A stretch of 64,000 nucleotides of DNA, from the NCBI GenBank assembly GCA_045531585.1, contig JAZSEH010000022.1:43764-107763 (forward strand). Reading direction: 5' to 3'. Position numbers and translations under genes: made by a program. Shown piece by piece: positions 1 through 8,069 of the stretch. Numbering within the stretch: position 1 is the first letter of the stretch; the number at the start of each line of letters is the position of its first letter. Below the pieces are notes generated by a model, which did no database searches, was not told the DNA's origin, and saw only the letters and a list, made by a program, of their open reading frames with translations. This DNA comes from SIG587 sp045531585. GTDB lineage: Bacteria; Bacillota; Clostridia; Oscillospirales; Acutalibacteraceae.

Positions 1-153
1 GCAGAGATGAGGAAAAAGCAGAGTTACTATGATTTAAAAGGAGAATACAGGGAATTGCCCTTTTGAGAATATTGGGTTTTACCTCGGAATATTTGCAAAG
101 CAAAAACAACTATAATCGTTTCGCAGAAAAGGTCATTTCATAACTCTACCAAA
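1..153 (+). other. Left edge; possible end of an upstream gene
   Basis: No gene can be assigned here. Several short frames enter from the left edge, for example one ending at a TGA at 64-66 and another ending at a TAA near 142. None is long enough to identify. The strong terminator that follows at 154-183 implies that some transcript from the left ends here. Confidence 0.3.
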
Positions 154-183
154 ATGGTGGCAGAAAACTGCCACCATATTTTT
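154..183 (+). terminator. Intrinsic terminator
   Basis: A perfect 10-bp stem (ATGGTGGCAG at 154-163 and CTGCCACCAT at 168-177) closes an AAAA loop. It is followed by ATTTTTATT. It ends transcription from the left edge and insulates the padR promoter, whose -35 box begins two bases later. Confidence 0.8.
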
Positions 184-184
184 A

Positions 185-213
185 TTGACAAAAATAATAC
201 TTCGTGATATGAT
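185..213 (+). promoter_or_regulatory. Sigma-A promoter of the padR operon
   Basis: TTGACA at 185-190, a 17-bp spacer and TATGAT at 208-213. The start codon lies 25 bp downstream. PadR repressors commonly repress their own operon, so an operator probably overlaps this site, but no clear palindrome was found. Confidence 0.75.
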
Positions 214-237
214 GTATTGTGTGACAGGAGGTATTCT

Positions 238-555
238 ATGGACATTCAGTTAAAACGGGGACTTTTAGACGTATGTGTTCTTGCCGCCATAAAGGATGAG
301 GATTCCTACGGATATAAAATAATAAAGGATATGAAGCCTTATATTCAGCTTTCCGAATCCACACTGTATACCATTCTTAAACGCTTGGAGACCGCTCGTA
401 TGCTTACCGTGCGTACTGCAGAGCATGGTGGCAGACTTAGAAAATATTACCGTATTACGGATGAAGGCATAAAGCGTATTGAGGATTTTAAAAAAGAGTG
501 GAAAGAGATATTATCCATATATAGATTTGTTACCAAGGAGGATAGTTATGAATAA
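238..555 (+). CDS. PadR family transcriptional regulator
   Basis: A 105-aa winged-helix regulator of the PadR family, which usually represses its own operon and senses cell-envelope or phenolic stress. The sequence shows the family pattern. An opening MDIQLKRGLLDVCVLA helix is followed by DSYGYKIIKD, then the STLYTILKRLE recognition helix and a GGRLRKYYRIT wing, ending in an acidic C-terminal helix. The ATG at 238 is chosen because AGGAGGT at 226-232 sits just upstream; an in-frame TTG at 217 lacks such a site. It overlaps the next gene by 8 bp, so the two are translationally coupled. The ligand cannot be told from sequence. Confidence 0.9.
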   Translation: MDIQLKRGLLDVCVLAAIKDEDSYGYKIIKDMKPYIQLSESTLYTILKRLETARMLTVRTAEHGGRLRKYYRITDEGIKRIEDFKKEWKEILSIYRFVTKEDSYE

Positions 556-1147
556 GAAGGACTTTCTTGAACAGCTGAGGAATGGCCTGGGGGGATTACC
601 CGAACAGGATGTTAAGGAGCGCCTTAGCTTTTACAGCGAGCTGATAGACGACGGTATGGAGGAAGGACTTTCTGAGGCAGAGGCAGTTTCTCAAATAGGC
701 ACGGTGGAGGAAATTATTGCTCAGGTTTTAACCGACACCCCCCTTGCAAAAATTCTTAAGGAGAAAGTTAAACCTAAAAGACGGATGAAGGCTTGGGAAA
801 TTGTACTTCTTATATTGGGCTCACCCATATGGCTTTCCCTTTTAATTGCGGCTTTTGCGGTGATATTTGCCCTTTATATTGTGCTTTGGTCTGTTATTAT
901 TGCGCTGTGGGCAATATGGGCCTCCCTTGTAGGCTGTGGCCTTGGCGGAATAATATCAGCGATAGTTTTTATGGCTCAAGGCTATCTGCCGTCAGGGTTT
1001 GCTATGCTTGGTGCAGGGTTTATTTGTGCAGGACTATCTGTTTTCGTCTTTTTCGGTTGCAAGGCTGCTACAAGAGGCACTTTATTACTTACAAAAAAAA
1101 TTGCAGTGGGAATAAAAAACTGCTTCATTAAAAAGGAGGAAGCATAA
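548..1147 (+). CDS. DUF1700 (HAAS domain) membrane protein
   Basis: A 199-aa protein with an N-terminal HAAS-type signalling domain (about residues 1-75: FLEQLRNGLGGLPEQD, then ELIDDGMEEGLSEAEAV). It is followed by a basic linker and four hydrophobic segments between about residues 85 and 185, and ends in a Lys-rich tail. HAAS proteins are typically encoded next to PadR regulators and are thought to couple them to membrane state. The start at 548 follows AAGGAGG at 535-541 and lies inside padR. Its stop overlaps the next start (TAATG). Exact biochemical role unknown. Confidence 0.85.
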   Translation: MNKKDFLEQLRNGLGGLPEQDVKERLSFYSELIDDGMEEGLSEAEAVSQIGTVEEIIAQVLTDTPLAKILKEKVKPKRRMKAWEIVLLILGSPIWLSLLIAAFAVIFALYIVLWSVIIALWAIWASLVGCGLGGIISAIVFMAQGYLPSGFAMLGAGFICAGLSVFVFFGCKAATRGTLLLTKKIAVGIKNCFIKKEEA

Positions 1148-2043
1148 TGAATAAGCGAACAAAAATATGGCTGATTTCTGCCGCCTCCCTTTTACTTATA
1201 GGCGCCATTATTTTTACGGGAGTGATGGCAATGCTGAATTGGGATTTTACAAAATTATCTACCAACAAATACGTAGTTAATGAGTATAAAATAGAGGATT
1301 CCTTTAAAAATATTTCCATTATAACAGATACTGCCGACGTTTTATTTGTGCCCTCCGACACCCCAAAGGTTATTTGCTGTGAGCAGGCAAATTTGAAGCA
1401 TACCGTAACGGTACAGGATGATACCCTTGTAATTGAGATGGTTGATACAAGAAAATGGTATGAGTATATTGGTATAGGCTTTAAATCAACCAAAATAACG
1501 GTGAATATTCCAAAGGGAGAATACGGTGCCCTTGAAATAAAAAACGACACGGGTGACGTGCAGCTTTCAGAAGATTTTTCTTTTGAAGGTATTGATATTT
1601 CGGAAAGCACGGGTACGGTAACCTGCTATGCTGATGCACAGCGCATAAAAATTAAAACCGATACAGGCAGTATTCGTGTTAAGGGAATAACTGCGAACAC
1701 GCTTGACCTTTCGGTTTCCACGGGAAGGACCGAGCTTACTGATATTAACTGCACCGCCGTTACCTCCAAGGGAAGTACGGGAAATATAACCCTGAAAAAC
1801 GTTATTGCAAAAGAAAAATTTACCATTACAAGAAGCACCGGTGACGTAAAGTTTGATAGCTGCGATGCGTCAGAAATTTTTGTTGAGGTTGATACCGGTG
1901 ATATAAAGGGCAGTCTGCTTAGCGAAAAGGTATTTATCGCCAAAAGCGATACGGGAAGAGTTAACGTGCCCAAAACAACAAGCGGCGGCAAATGTGAGCT
2001 TTACGCCGACACGGGGGATATAAAAATCACAGTACAACTATAA
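1147..2043 (+). CDS. DUF4097 family beta-strand repeat protein
   Basis: A 298-aa membrane-anchored protein. A single N-terminal transmembrane helix (about residues 8-28) is followed by an extracytoplasmic domain of short repeated beta strands. The recurring D-T/S-G-D/T/R units (NDTGDVQL, STGTVTC, DTGSIRV, STGRTEL, STGNITL, STGDVKF, DTGDIKG, DTGRVNV, DTGDIKI) are spaced about 18-20 residues apart, as expected for a right-handed beta-helix of the DUF4097 (putative adhesin, LiaX-like) type. Third gene of the PadR-HAAS-DUF4097 unit, with a 1-bp overlap. It probably senses or reinforces the envelope; that is inference from family context. Confidence 0.85.
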   Translation: MNKRTKIWLISAASLLLIGAIIFTGVMAMLNWDFTKLSTNKYVVNEYKIEDSFKNISIITDTADVLFVPSDTPKVICCEQANLKHTVTVQDDTLVIEMVDTRKWYEYIGIGFKSTKITVNIPKGEYGALEIKNDTGDVQLSEDFSFEGIDISESTGTVTCYADAQRIKIKTDTGSIRVKGITANTLDLSVSTGRTELTDINCTAVTSKGSTGNITLKNVIAKEKFTITRSTGDVKFDSCDASEIFVEVDTGDIKGSLLSEKVFIAKSDTGRVNVPKTTSGGKCELYADTGDIKITVQL

Positions 2044-2062
2044 TAGGAAAAACTTTTCTTTC

Positions 2063-2091
2063 TTGAACTTATGTGAAAAATTGGATATACT
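2063..2091 (+). promoter_or_regulatory. Promoter of the amidohydrolase gene
   Basis: TTGAAC at 2063-2068, a 17-bp spacer and TATACT at 2086-2091, placed 35 bp upstream of the ATG at 2126. It starts a new transcript after the DUF4097 gene, although no terminator is evident between the two. Confidence 0.65.
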
Positions 2092-2125
2092 AATACTATA
2101 ATTTTTTAAGTTCCGAGTGATAATT

Positions 2126-2917
2126 ATGCTTATTGATTTTCATACCCACGCATTCCCCGAAAGAATAGCCGCAAAGGCGGTGGAAAAGCTTTCCTTCGCT
2201 TCGGGAGGGCTGAAGCCCCACACCGATGGCAGCCTTTCCTCCCTTAAGGAGGCTATGGAAAAGAGCCACACCGATATTTCGGTGGTACTAAGCATCGCCA
2301 CAAACGCACATCAACAAAAAAGCGTAAATGATTTTGCCGCCCAAATAAATAACGGTAAGGATATCTTTGCCTTTGGTTCGGTATTCCCCGATGCCGAGGA
2401 TGCCCTTTACGAGCTTGAGCGCATTAAGGCGCTGGGACTTAAAGGGGTTAAGCTTCACCCCGATTATCAGGGCTTTATGGTTGATGATGAAAAAATGAAG
2501 CCCATTTATAAAAAAATATCCCAGCTCGGACTTATAACGGTGTTTCACGCAGGGTACGATTACGGCTTTCCTCCACCCTATGGCGCCACTCCCGAAAGGC
2601 TTTTAAAGGCTCTAAGCCACTTTGATTCTCCCGTTGTTGCAGCCCACTGGGGCGGGGTTAGCTGCGGCAAAGGGGTTTTAGAGCTGCTTTGCGGCAAGGA
2701 TATTTATTTTGATACCTCCTTCGGGTACGGTACAATGCCTAAATATTATGCCGAGAAAATACTTGAAAAACACGGCAGTGAGAAAATGCTTTTCGGCACC
2801 GATACCCCTTGGCACACCGCAGAAATGGAAATGCGCCTGCTTAGCAGTTTGGGGCTAAGTGACGCCGAAATGGCAGACATTACCCACAAAAACGCAATGA
2901 AGCTTTTAGGAATATAA
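2126..2917 (+). CDS. Amidohydrolase family metal-dependent hydrolase
   Basis: A 263-aa TIM-barrel hydrolase of the amidohydrolase superfamily (Amidohydro_2-like). The metal-site signatures are in order: FHTHAFPE at the N terminus, GVKLHPDYQGF with a conserved Lys and His, VFHAGYDYG, AAHWGG and finally LFGTDTPW carrying the last Asp ligand. Related proteins act on decarboxylation or hydrolysis of small carboxylates and amides; the substrate here is not predictable. The ATG at 2126 matches the usual N terminus (MLIDFHTH). An in-frame GTG at 2117 is an alternative. It is transcribed from its own promoter and closed by a strong terminator. Confidence 0.8.
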   Translation: MLIDFHTHAFPERIAAKAVEKLSFASGGLKPHTDGSLSSLKEAMEKSHTDISVVLSIATNAHQQKSVNDFAAQINNGKDIFAFGSVFPDAEDALYELERIKALGLKGVKLHPDYQGFMVDDEKMKPIYKKISQLGLITVFHAGYDYGFPPPYGATPERLLKALSHFDSPVVAAHWGGVSCGKGVLELLCGKDIYFDTSFGYGTMPKYYAEKILEKHGSEKMLFGTDTPWHTAEMEMRLLSSLGLSDAEMADITHKNAMKLLGI

Positions 2918-2920
2918 CTG

Positions 2921-2956
2921 AAAAACACCTTCTCTTAAAATAAGAAGGTGTTTTTT
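2921..2956 (+). terminator. Intrinsic terminator after the amidohydrolase gene
   Basis: A long stem pairs AAAAACACCTTCT (2921-2933) with AGAAGGTGTTTTTT (2943-2956) around a CTTAAAATA loop. The T tract forms part of the 3' arm. The A-rich 5' arm means it can also act on the other strand. Confidence 0.8.
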
Positions 2957-2957
2957 G

Positions 2958-2986
2958 TTGCAATAAGCGGCAAAATCATTTAGAAT
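2958..2986 (+). promoter_or_regulatory. Promoter of the VOC gene
   Basis: TTGCAA at 2958-2963, a 17-bp spacer and TAGAAT at 2981-2986, directly after the terminator and 34 bp before the start codon. It probably also drives the glycosidase, ung and yfhO genes, which follow at very short spacing. Confidence 0.6.
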
Positions 2987-3020
2987 AGATATATATATCA
3001 TTTTCACAGGAGATGTTAAT

Positions 3021-3413
3021 ATGAAAATTACAGGTATTCAGCACATTTGCCTTGAGGCACAAGGTATTGAGGCTTTTGAGAAAACAGTGGACTTTTACCA
3101 CCGCATACTTGGACTTCCCGTTGCCATGCAGTGGGGAGAGGGTCAGAAATCAGGCATTATGCTTGACACAGGTGCAGGCTGGCTTGAGATATTTGCTAAG
3201 GGTAAGGATAAGCCCACGCAGGGACCCCTTCGCCATATGGCACTGTCCGTTGACGACCCCGATGCCTTTATAGAGGCTGTCCGTGCCGAAGGCTACCTGA
3301 TAACTATTGAGCCTAAGGATATTGAGTTTGCCACCACACCCCCCACACCTGCAAGAATCGCCTTTTGCATAGGCCCTGTGGGTGAAGAGGTAGAATTCTT
3401 TAAGCTTAAATAA
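3021..3413 (+). CDS. VOC (glyoxalase/bleomycin resistance) family protein
   Basis: A 130-aa vicinal oxygen chelate protein with two beta-alpha-beta-beta-beta units. His9 (IQHICLEAQ), Glu in WLEIFAKG, His in LRHMALSV and Glu in EEVEFF mark the usual metal-binding positions on paired strands. Such proteins act as lyases, dioxygenases or drug-binding proteins; the reaction cannot be specified here. AGGAG at about 3008-3012 precedes the ATG. Only six bases separate it from the following glycosidase gene, suggesting co-transcription. Confidence 0.8.
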   Translation: MKITGIQHICLEAQGIEAFEKTVDFYHRILGLPVAMQWGEGQKSGIMLDTGAGWLEIFAKGKDKPTQGPLRHMALSVDDPDAFIEAVRAEGYLITIEPKDIEFATTPPTPARIAFCIGPVGEEVEFFKLK

Positions 3414-3419
3414 TTTAGA

Positions 3420-4757
3420 ATGAAACGTTTTATTTCAGGTTTTCTTTGTGTGGTGCTTTGCTTTTCTCTTTGGGGCTGTAGGTCAGACATAGAAAACACC
3501 GAATCAGATACGTCCGACACGATACATACCGTGTCCCAAGAGGAAAGCGAACAGACGGACAGCCAAATTGAGGGCGATAAGACAAGCTCAGCCTCCTCTT
3601 TCCCCTCCAAGGCTCAAAGCAGCGCTGAGCCGCAAAGCAGTGCTTTGAGTACACCTCCTGTCAGCTCCACGGTGGCACCGCCCGTGCCCCCTGAGTCCAC
3701 CCCACAACAGCTGCTTTCAGATATGACGCTTGAGGAAAAGGTTGCTCAGCTTTTTATAGTTTATCCTGAAGCGCTGAACATTGACCCTGCCACAGGAAGC
3801 AGGCTTGCAGGCAGTGTTACCGCCGCAAACGACAACCTTAAAAAGGCGCTGAGCAAGTATCCTGTAGGCGGTTTTATTATGTTTGCCGCCAATGCAGTAA
3901 GTCCTGCACAGCTAACCTCACTTATAAAGGGACTCAAAGGTCACACCTATATTCCTCCCTTCTTTTCGGTGGATGAGGAGGGCGGCAACGTTGCAAGACT
4001 TTCAAATAACCCCGCCTTTTCCCTTGCCAATTTTGGAAGCGCATTGTATCTTGGGGGCTCTGATAAGGTATACTCAACCTATAATTATATAGGCAAATAT
4101 TTAAAGGACTACGGCTTTAATCTTGATTTCGCCCCTGTTGCAGATATATACACTAACCCCTCAAACACGGTAATAGGCAGTCGTGCCTTTGGCCGTGATG
4201 CCGCCACGGTAGTGGGGCTTCTGCCCCATGCGGTAAAGGGACTTGAGGACAATAACGTTATAAGCTGTATAAAGCATTTCCCCGGTCACGGAGATACCGT
4301 GGGTGATACCCATAACGGTCTTGTTACCCTTAATAAGACCTGGGAACAGCTTTTGTCCACCGAGATAGTACCCTTTAAAAGTGCCATTGAAAAGGGTGCA
4401 GATATGATAATGGCGGCACATATTACCCTGCCCAAGGCCACAAGTGAGGCGGTGCCCGCTTCACTTTCAAAGGAAATGCTTACCGATAAGCTCCGAGTTG
4501 AGCTTGGGTTTAAGGGAATAATTATTACCGACTCCCTTTCAATGGGGGCCATAACCAAGCATTACAGTGCAAGGGATGCGGCAATAAAAGCCTTTTGTGC
4601 AGGTGCGGATATTTTGCTTATGCCACAAGACTTTGTGGCCGCATATAACGGAATATTAGAGGAAATTAAAAGCGGTAAAATAACCAAGGAACGCCTTGAT
4701 GAAAGCGTTTTGAGGATACTGCTGCTCAAGGAAAAATATTCATTGCTAAAGGAGTAA
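3420..4757 (+). CDS. Secreted glycoside hydrolase family 3 (NagZ-like) lipoprotein
   Basis: A 445-aa family 3 glycosidase, most like beta-N-acetylhexosaminidases that cut N-acetylglucosamine-containing muropeptides or chitooligosaccharides. A lipobox (LWGC, Cys20) is followed by a low-complexity Ser/Thr/Pro/Glu linker to about residue 95. The catalytic barrel follows, with FFSVDEEGGNVARL and KHFPGHGDT plus the GDTHNGL His loop (about residues 284-300) typical of NagZ. The TDSLSMGAI segment near residue 370 carries the expected Asp nucleophile. The lipoprotein anchor places it outside the membrane, as in Gram-positive NagZ. It sits between a VOC gene and ung in one apparent transcript. Confidence 0.9.
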   Translation: MKRFISGFLCVVLCFSLWGCRSDIENTESDTSDTIHTVSQEESEQTDSQIEGDKTSSASSFPSKAQSSAEPQSSALSTPPVSSTVAPPVPPESTPQQLLSDMTLEEKVAQLFIVYPEALNIDPATGSRLAGSVTAANDNLKKALSKYPVGGFIMFAANAVSPAQLTSLIKGLKGHTYIPPFFSVDEEGGNVARLSNNPAFSLANFGSALYLGGSDKVYSTYNYIGKYLKDYGFNLDFAPVADIYTNPSNTVIGSRAFGRDAATVVGLLPHAVKGLEDNNVISCIKHFPGHGDTVGDTHNGLVTLNKTWEQLLSTEIVPFKSAIEKGADMIMAAHITLPKATSEAVPASLSKEMLTDKLRVELGFKGIIITDSLSMGAITKHYSARDAAIKAFCAGADILLMPQDFVAAYNGILEEIKSGKITKERLDESVLRILLLKEKYSLLKE

Positions 4758-4759
4758 AA

Positions 4760-5425
4760 ATGGTTAATCTGGGAAATGATTGGGACGGCATTTTAGCCGA
4801 CGAATTTGAAAAGCCCTACTATAAAAAACTGAGAGCTTTTCTTAAAAGTGAATACTCCTCCCACAGGATATATCCCGATATGCACGATATTTTCAATGCC
4901 CTTAAAATGACCTCCTTCAAGGACACCAAGGTGGTTATTATAGGACAGGACCCATATCACGGTGCAGGGCAGGCCCACGGTCTTTGCTTTTCGGTAAAAA
5001 AGGGGGTACCTGCACCTCCATCACTCCAGAATATCTTTAAGGAGATGCAAGCCGACGTGGGTATAACCATACCCAATCACGGCGAGCTTACCACCCTTGC
5101 AAGACAGGGGGTATTGCTCCTTAACACGGTGCTGACCGTAAGGGAGGCCTCCCCCAATTCCCACAAGGGTATGGGCTGGGAGCTTTTTACCGATAGGGTA
5201 ATCAGCGAGCTTAATAAAAAGGATACCCCCGTTATATTTCTGCTTTGGGGTGCAAATGCCGCAAAGAAGGCGGCGGTTATTGATAATCCCATACATATAA
5301 AACTACAAACGGTGCACCCAAGTCCCCTTTCGGCCTACGGTGGATTTTTCGGCTGCAGGCATTTTTCCAAGGCCAATGAAATTCTTAAAAATAACGGCGC
5401 CGAGCCGATAGACTGGCAGGTATAA
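4760..5425 (+). CDS. ung: Uracil-DNA glycosylase
   Basis: A 221-aa family 1 uracil-DNA glycosylase that removes uracil from DNA at the start of base excision repair. GQDPYHG at residues 62-68 contains the catalytic Asp64. PAPPSLQNIFKEM forms the DNA-intercalating Pro-rich loop region, LLLNTVLTVR the uracil pocket, and HPSPLSAYGGFFGC near residue 187 the minor-groove loop with catalytic His. The length is normal for the family. It starts 2 bp after the glycosidase stop, using a ribosome site (AAAGGAG) within that gene's end. Its functional link to its neighbours is probably only shared transcription. Confidence 0.97.
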   Translation: MVNLGNDWDGILADEFEKPYYKKLRAFLKSEYSSHRIYPDMHDIFNALKMTSFKDTKVVIIGQDPYHGAGQAHGLCFSVKKGVPAPPSLQNIFKEMQADVGITIPNHGELTTLARQGVLLLNTVLTVREASPNSHKGMGWELFTDRVISELNKKDTPVIFLLWGANAAKKAAVIDNPIHIKLQTVHPSPLSAYGGFFGCRHFSKANEILKNNGAEPIDWQV

Positions 5426-5426
5426 T

Positions 5427-8018
5427 ATGAAGCGTTACGCTCACACCATTATCTCCCCCATATTTGTTATGGCTGTTTTCGCAATAGTTTTTGCGGTAAA
5501 CGGCCTTTTTCCCTTTGGGGATAACAGCCTTTCCTGGTGTGATATGAATCAGCAGGTTATACCCTTGCTTTGCGATTTTAAGGATATTCTTTCAGGAAAC
5601 GAAGGTCTTTTCCTTAGTATGCAAAATGCAGGAGGAATGAATTTTTACGGAGTATTCTTTTTCTTTTTAGCCTCCCCCTTCTCCTTCCTTGTTGCCTTTG
5701 TAAGTAAAGCGAATATTCCCTTTTTGATGAATATTTTGGTAGTTTTAAAGCTTAGCGTATGCGCCGTCACGGCAGGTATATATTTTCAGCGAAGACTTCC
5801 TCAGCTTGCCCCTGCCTTAAAGGTGGTTCTAAGCGTTTCTTACGCCCTTTGCGGCTACGGTATGCTTTTTTACCAGAATATAATATGGCTTGACGTTATG
5901 TATCTTTTCCCTCTTTTAATGCTGGGAATAGATATTCTCTCCTCCAACGGTTCCCCCGTTGTTTTCACCCTGAGCCTTACGGGGATTATAATAGTAAACT
6001 ACTATTTATCCTATATGGTAATACTTTTTGCCGTTCTGTTTTTTGGTATTTTTGCCTGCTTTTACAAAAAATGTGACCTTACCGTTTTTGTTAAATTAGG
6101 TCTTTGTGCAGTATGCGCACTGCTTGGCAGCGCAGTTGTATGGCTGCCAAGTCTTATACAGTATACCTCCTCGGGAAGAACGAGTAACGTTATAGAGGGG
6201 CTTAAATACAGCAGTTTCTTTGCCCATACCGATACAAGCCTTCCCGTCATGCTTTGCACGGGAATTATCTTAGGTGCAGTGCTGTGCATAATCCCGCGCC
6301 TTACAACGCAGAGCAGGCAGATTAAGCTTCTTATCACCGCATTTTTTATAACCTGCATACCCATATTTATTGAGCCTGTTAACCTGATGTGGCATACGGG
6401 AAACTATATGTCCTTCCCTGTACGCTACGGCTTTATTCCCGTTTTCTTGGGACTGATTATTTGCGGAGAATATTTAAATGTAAAATCTTGCGAGGGTGGA
6501 AGGACGTTGTTTTCCTGCCTTGGGGTTATCTTATCCATTAGCGCAGGAATATTTATGCTTTGGTATACGCAAAGCAATTTAAACACCCTATCAAAATACG
6601 TGCAGACACTTTGGGGAGACAAGGCCTCCCTTCAGGGATTACTGATACTGTTTATCTGCGCCGCAGCAGTTTATTTCATTGTAATTGCTTTTAACAAAAA
6701 AGGTAAAATGGGTAAAAATATTTTAGCCCTATGCCTTAGTATTCTTGTTTTTTGTGAGGGTCTGTGCTCCGTAAGCATTTACGTTGGTACCGCTAAGGAT
6801 AAGCTTGATACCGAAAATTTTGCCTCCTTTGCTCAAACCCAAAGCCTGATTAACGATGAAGGCTTTTATAGGGTGAATATGACCTCTAAAATAGCCGATG
6901 CCAATATGACGGGGGCTATGGGCTTTAACAGTCTCGGCCACTACACCTCCCTTACCCACCAGGACTATATGAAAGCCGCCAAACAGCTTGGCCTCAGCGG
7001 ATATTGGATGGAAATAGGAAACTACGGCGGAAGCATTTTAAGCGATGCGCTCCTGGGTGTAAAGTATAAAATTTCCCGCTACGATAAATCTTACTGTGTA
7101 TCGCCCACCTTAGGTGCCCTTGACCTTGGTATAAAAAGTGAGATTAGACTTCCCGAAAGCCTGCCTGACGGCGACCGTCTTTTTGTTCTGGGTGAATATT
7201 TTGCCAATATGTTCGGTTTGGAAAACAATCCCGTAACGCGGTACGCGCCTCAATCCTTTAATAACTGCGAGTACGGTAGTTTCGGTGGAAGGCACAATAT
7301 TCTTACCACCGAAAACGACAGCGAAATTGTTTACAGTCTTAACATAGGTGACGAGCAGGCACTCTATTTTGATTGCTACAACGGCTCCTCCAATGCCTTG
7401 AATGAGCCAATAAATGATACCTTTGCTGTTTACGTAAACGGAGAGCGTATAGCCTCCTCCTATCCCGCCCAAAGCTACAACGGCCTTTTAAGCCTTGGCT
7501 TTTTCAGCAACCAAACCGTAACGGTTGAACTGAAGGTTAAAAAGAGCGTTAGCTGCTTCTCCTTTGGAGTTTTCGGTGTGGATACCGCAGCGGTAAAGGC
7601 AGTTGCCGAAAGCACAGGAGACACACGCTTTAAAATAAAGGGCAATACAGTAACCGCAACACTTAATGATATGGACAGGGGCGAAATGCTTTTATCTCTG
7701 CCCTATTCTAAGGGCTTTAAAATAACCCTTGACGGTAAGGAAATAAGCTACTACCGTTGCCTTACGGGCTTTACGGGAATTACGGTGGAGGACACAGGTG
7801 AGCTTAAAATAACCTTTATTCCCCCCGGTTTTAAGGTGGGTGCAATATTATCGGTTATAGGTGTTTTGCTTTGCGCTGTATTTTTTGCATTTTATAAAAA
7901 ATTATCCCTTTTACCACAGTGGATAAAGGGAAGTGTTTACCTGCTGTTTATTTCGGTATTCACCTTATTTATATTGGCAGTTTACGTTGCCCCTGTACTG
8001 ATAAATCTTATTTTATAA
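5427..8018 (+). CDS. YfhO family multi-pass membrane protein
   Basis: An 863-aa integral membrane protein of the YfhO family, linked in Bacillus and Listeria to glycosylation of lipoteichoic acid or other surface polymers. The first 450 residues hold about eleven hydrophobic helices, opening with a helix and a GDNSLSWCDMNQQ loop typical of the family. Residues of roughly 455-800 form a large extracytoplasmic domain, and two C-terminal helices follow. Family members are GT-C-like glycosyltransferases using lipid-linked sugars; donor and acceptor here are unknown. It begins one base after the ung stop and is the last gene before a convergent terminator. Confidence 0.85.
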   Translation: MKRYAHTIISPIFVMAVFAIVFAVNGLFPFGDNSLSWCDMNQQVIPLLCDFKDILSGNEGLFLSMQNAGGMNFYGVFFFFLASPFSFLVAFVSKANIPFLMNILVVLKLSVCAVTAGIYFQRRLPQLAPALKVVLSVSYALCGYGMLFYQNIIWLDVMYLFPLLMLGIDILSSNGSPVVFTLSLTGIIIVNYYLSYMVILFAVLFFGIFACFYKKCDLTVFVKLGLCAVCALLGSAVVWLPSLIQYTSSGRTSNVIEGLKYSSFFAHTDTSLPVMLCTGIILGAVLCIIPRLTTQSRQIKLLITAFFITCIPIFIEPVNLMWHTGNYMSFPVRYGFIPVFLGLIICGEYLNVKSCEGGRTLFSCLGVILSISAGIFMLWYTQSNLNTLSKYVQTLWGDKASLQGLLILFICAAAVYFIVIAFNKKGKMGKNILALCLSILVFCEGLCSVSIYVGTAKDKLDTENFASFAQTQSLINDEGFYRVNMTSKIADANMTGAMGFNSLGHYTSLTHQDYMKAAKQLGLSGYWMEIGNYGGSILSDALLGVKYKISRYDKSYCVSPTLGALDLGIKSEIRLPESLPDGDRLFVLGEYFANMFGLENNPVTRYAPQSFNNCEYGSFGGRHNILTTENDSEIVYSLNIGDEQALYFDCYNGSSNALNEPINDTFAVYVNGERIASSYPAQSYNGLLSLGFFSNQTVTVELKVKKSVSCFSFGVFGVDTAAVKAVAESTGDTRFKIKGNTVTATLNDMDRGEMLLSLPYSKGFKITLDGKEISYYRCLTGFTGITVEDTGELKITFIPPGFKVGAILSVIGVLLCAVFFAFYKKLSLLPQWIKGSVYLLFISVFTLFILAVYVAPVLINLIL

Positions 8019-8022
8019 GAAA

Positions 8023-8054
8023 AACGGCTTCCGTCAAAAAAAACGGAAGCCGTT
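8023..8054. terminator. Bidirectional terminator between yfhO-like gene and cysK
   Basis: Perfect 12-bp arms AACGGCTTCCGT (8023-8034) and ACGGAAGCCGTT (8043-8054) with an A-rich loop. It lies between convergent genes and can serve both, though the T tract is short on each side. Confidence 0.7.
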
Positions 8055-8069
8055 AGTATTATATAACCT

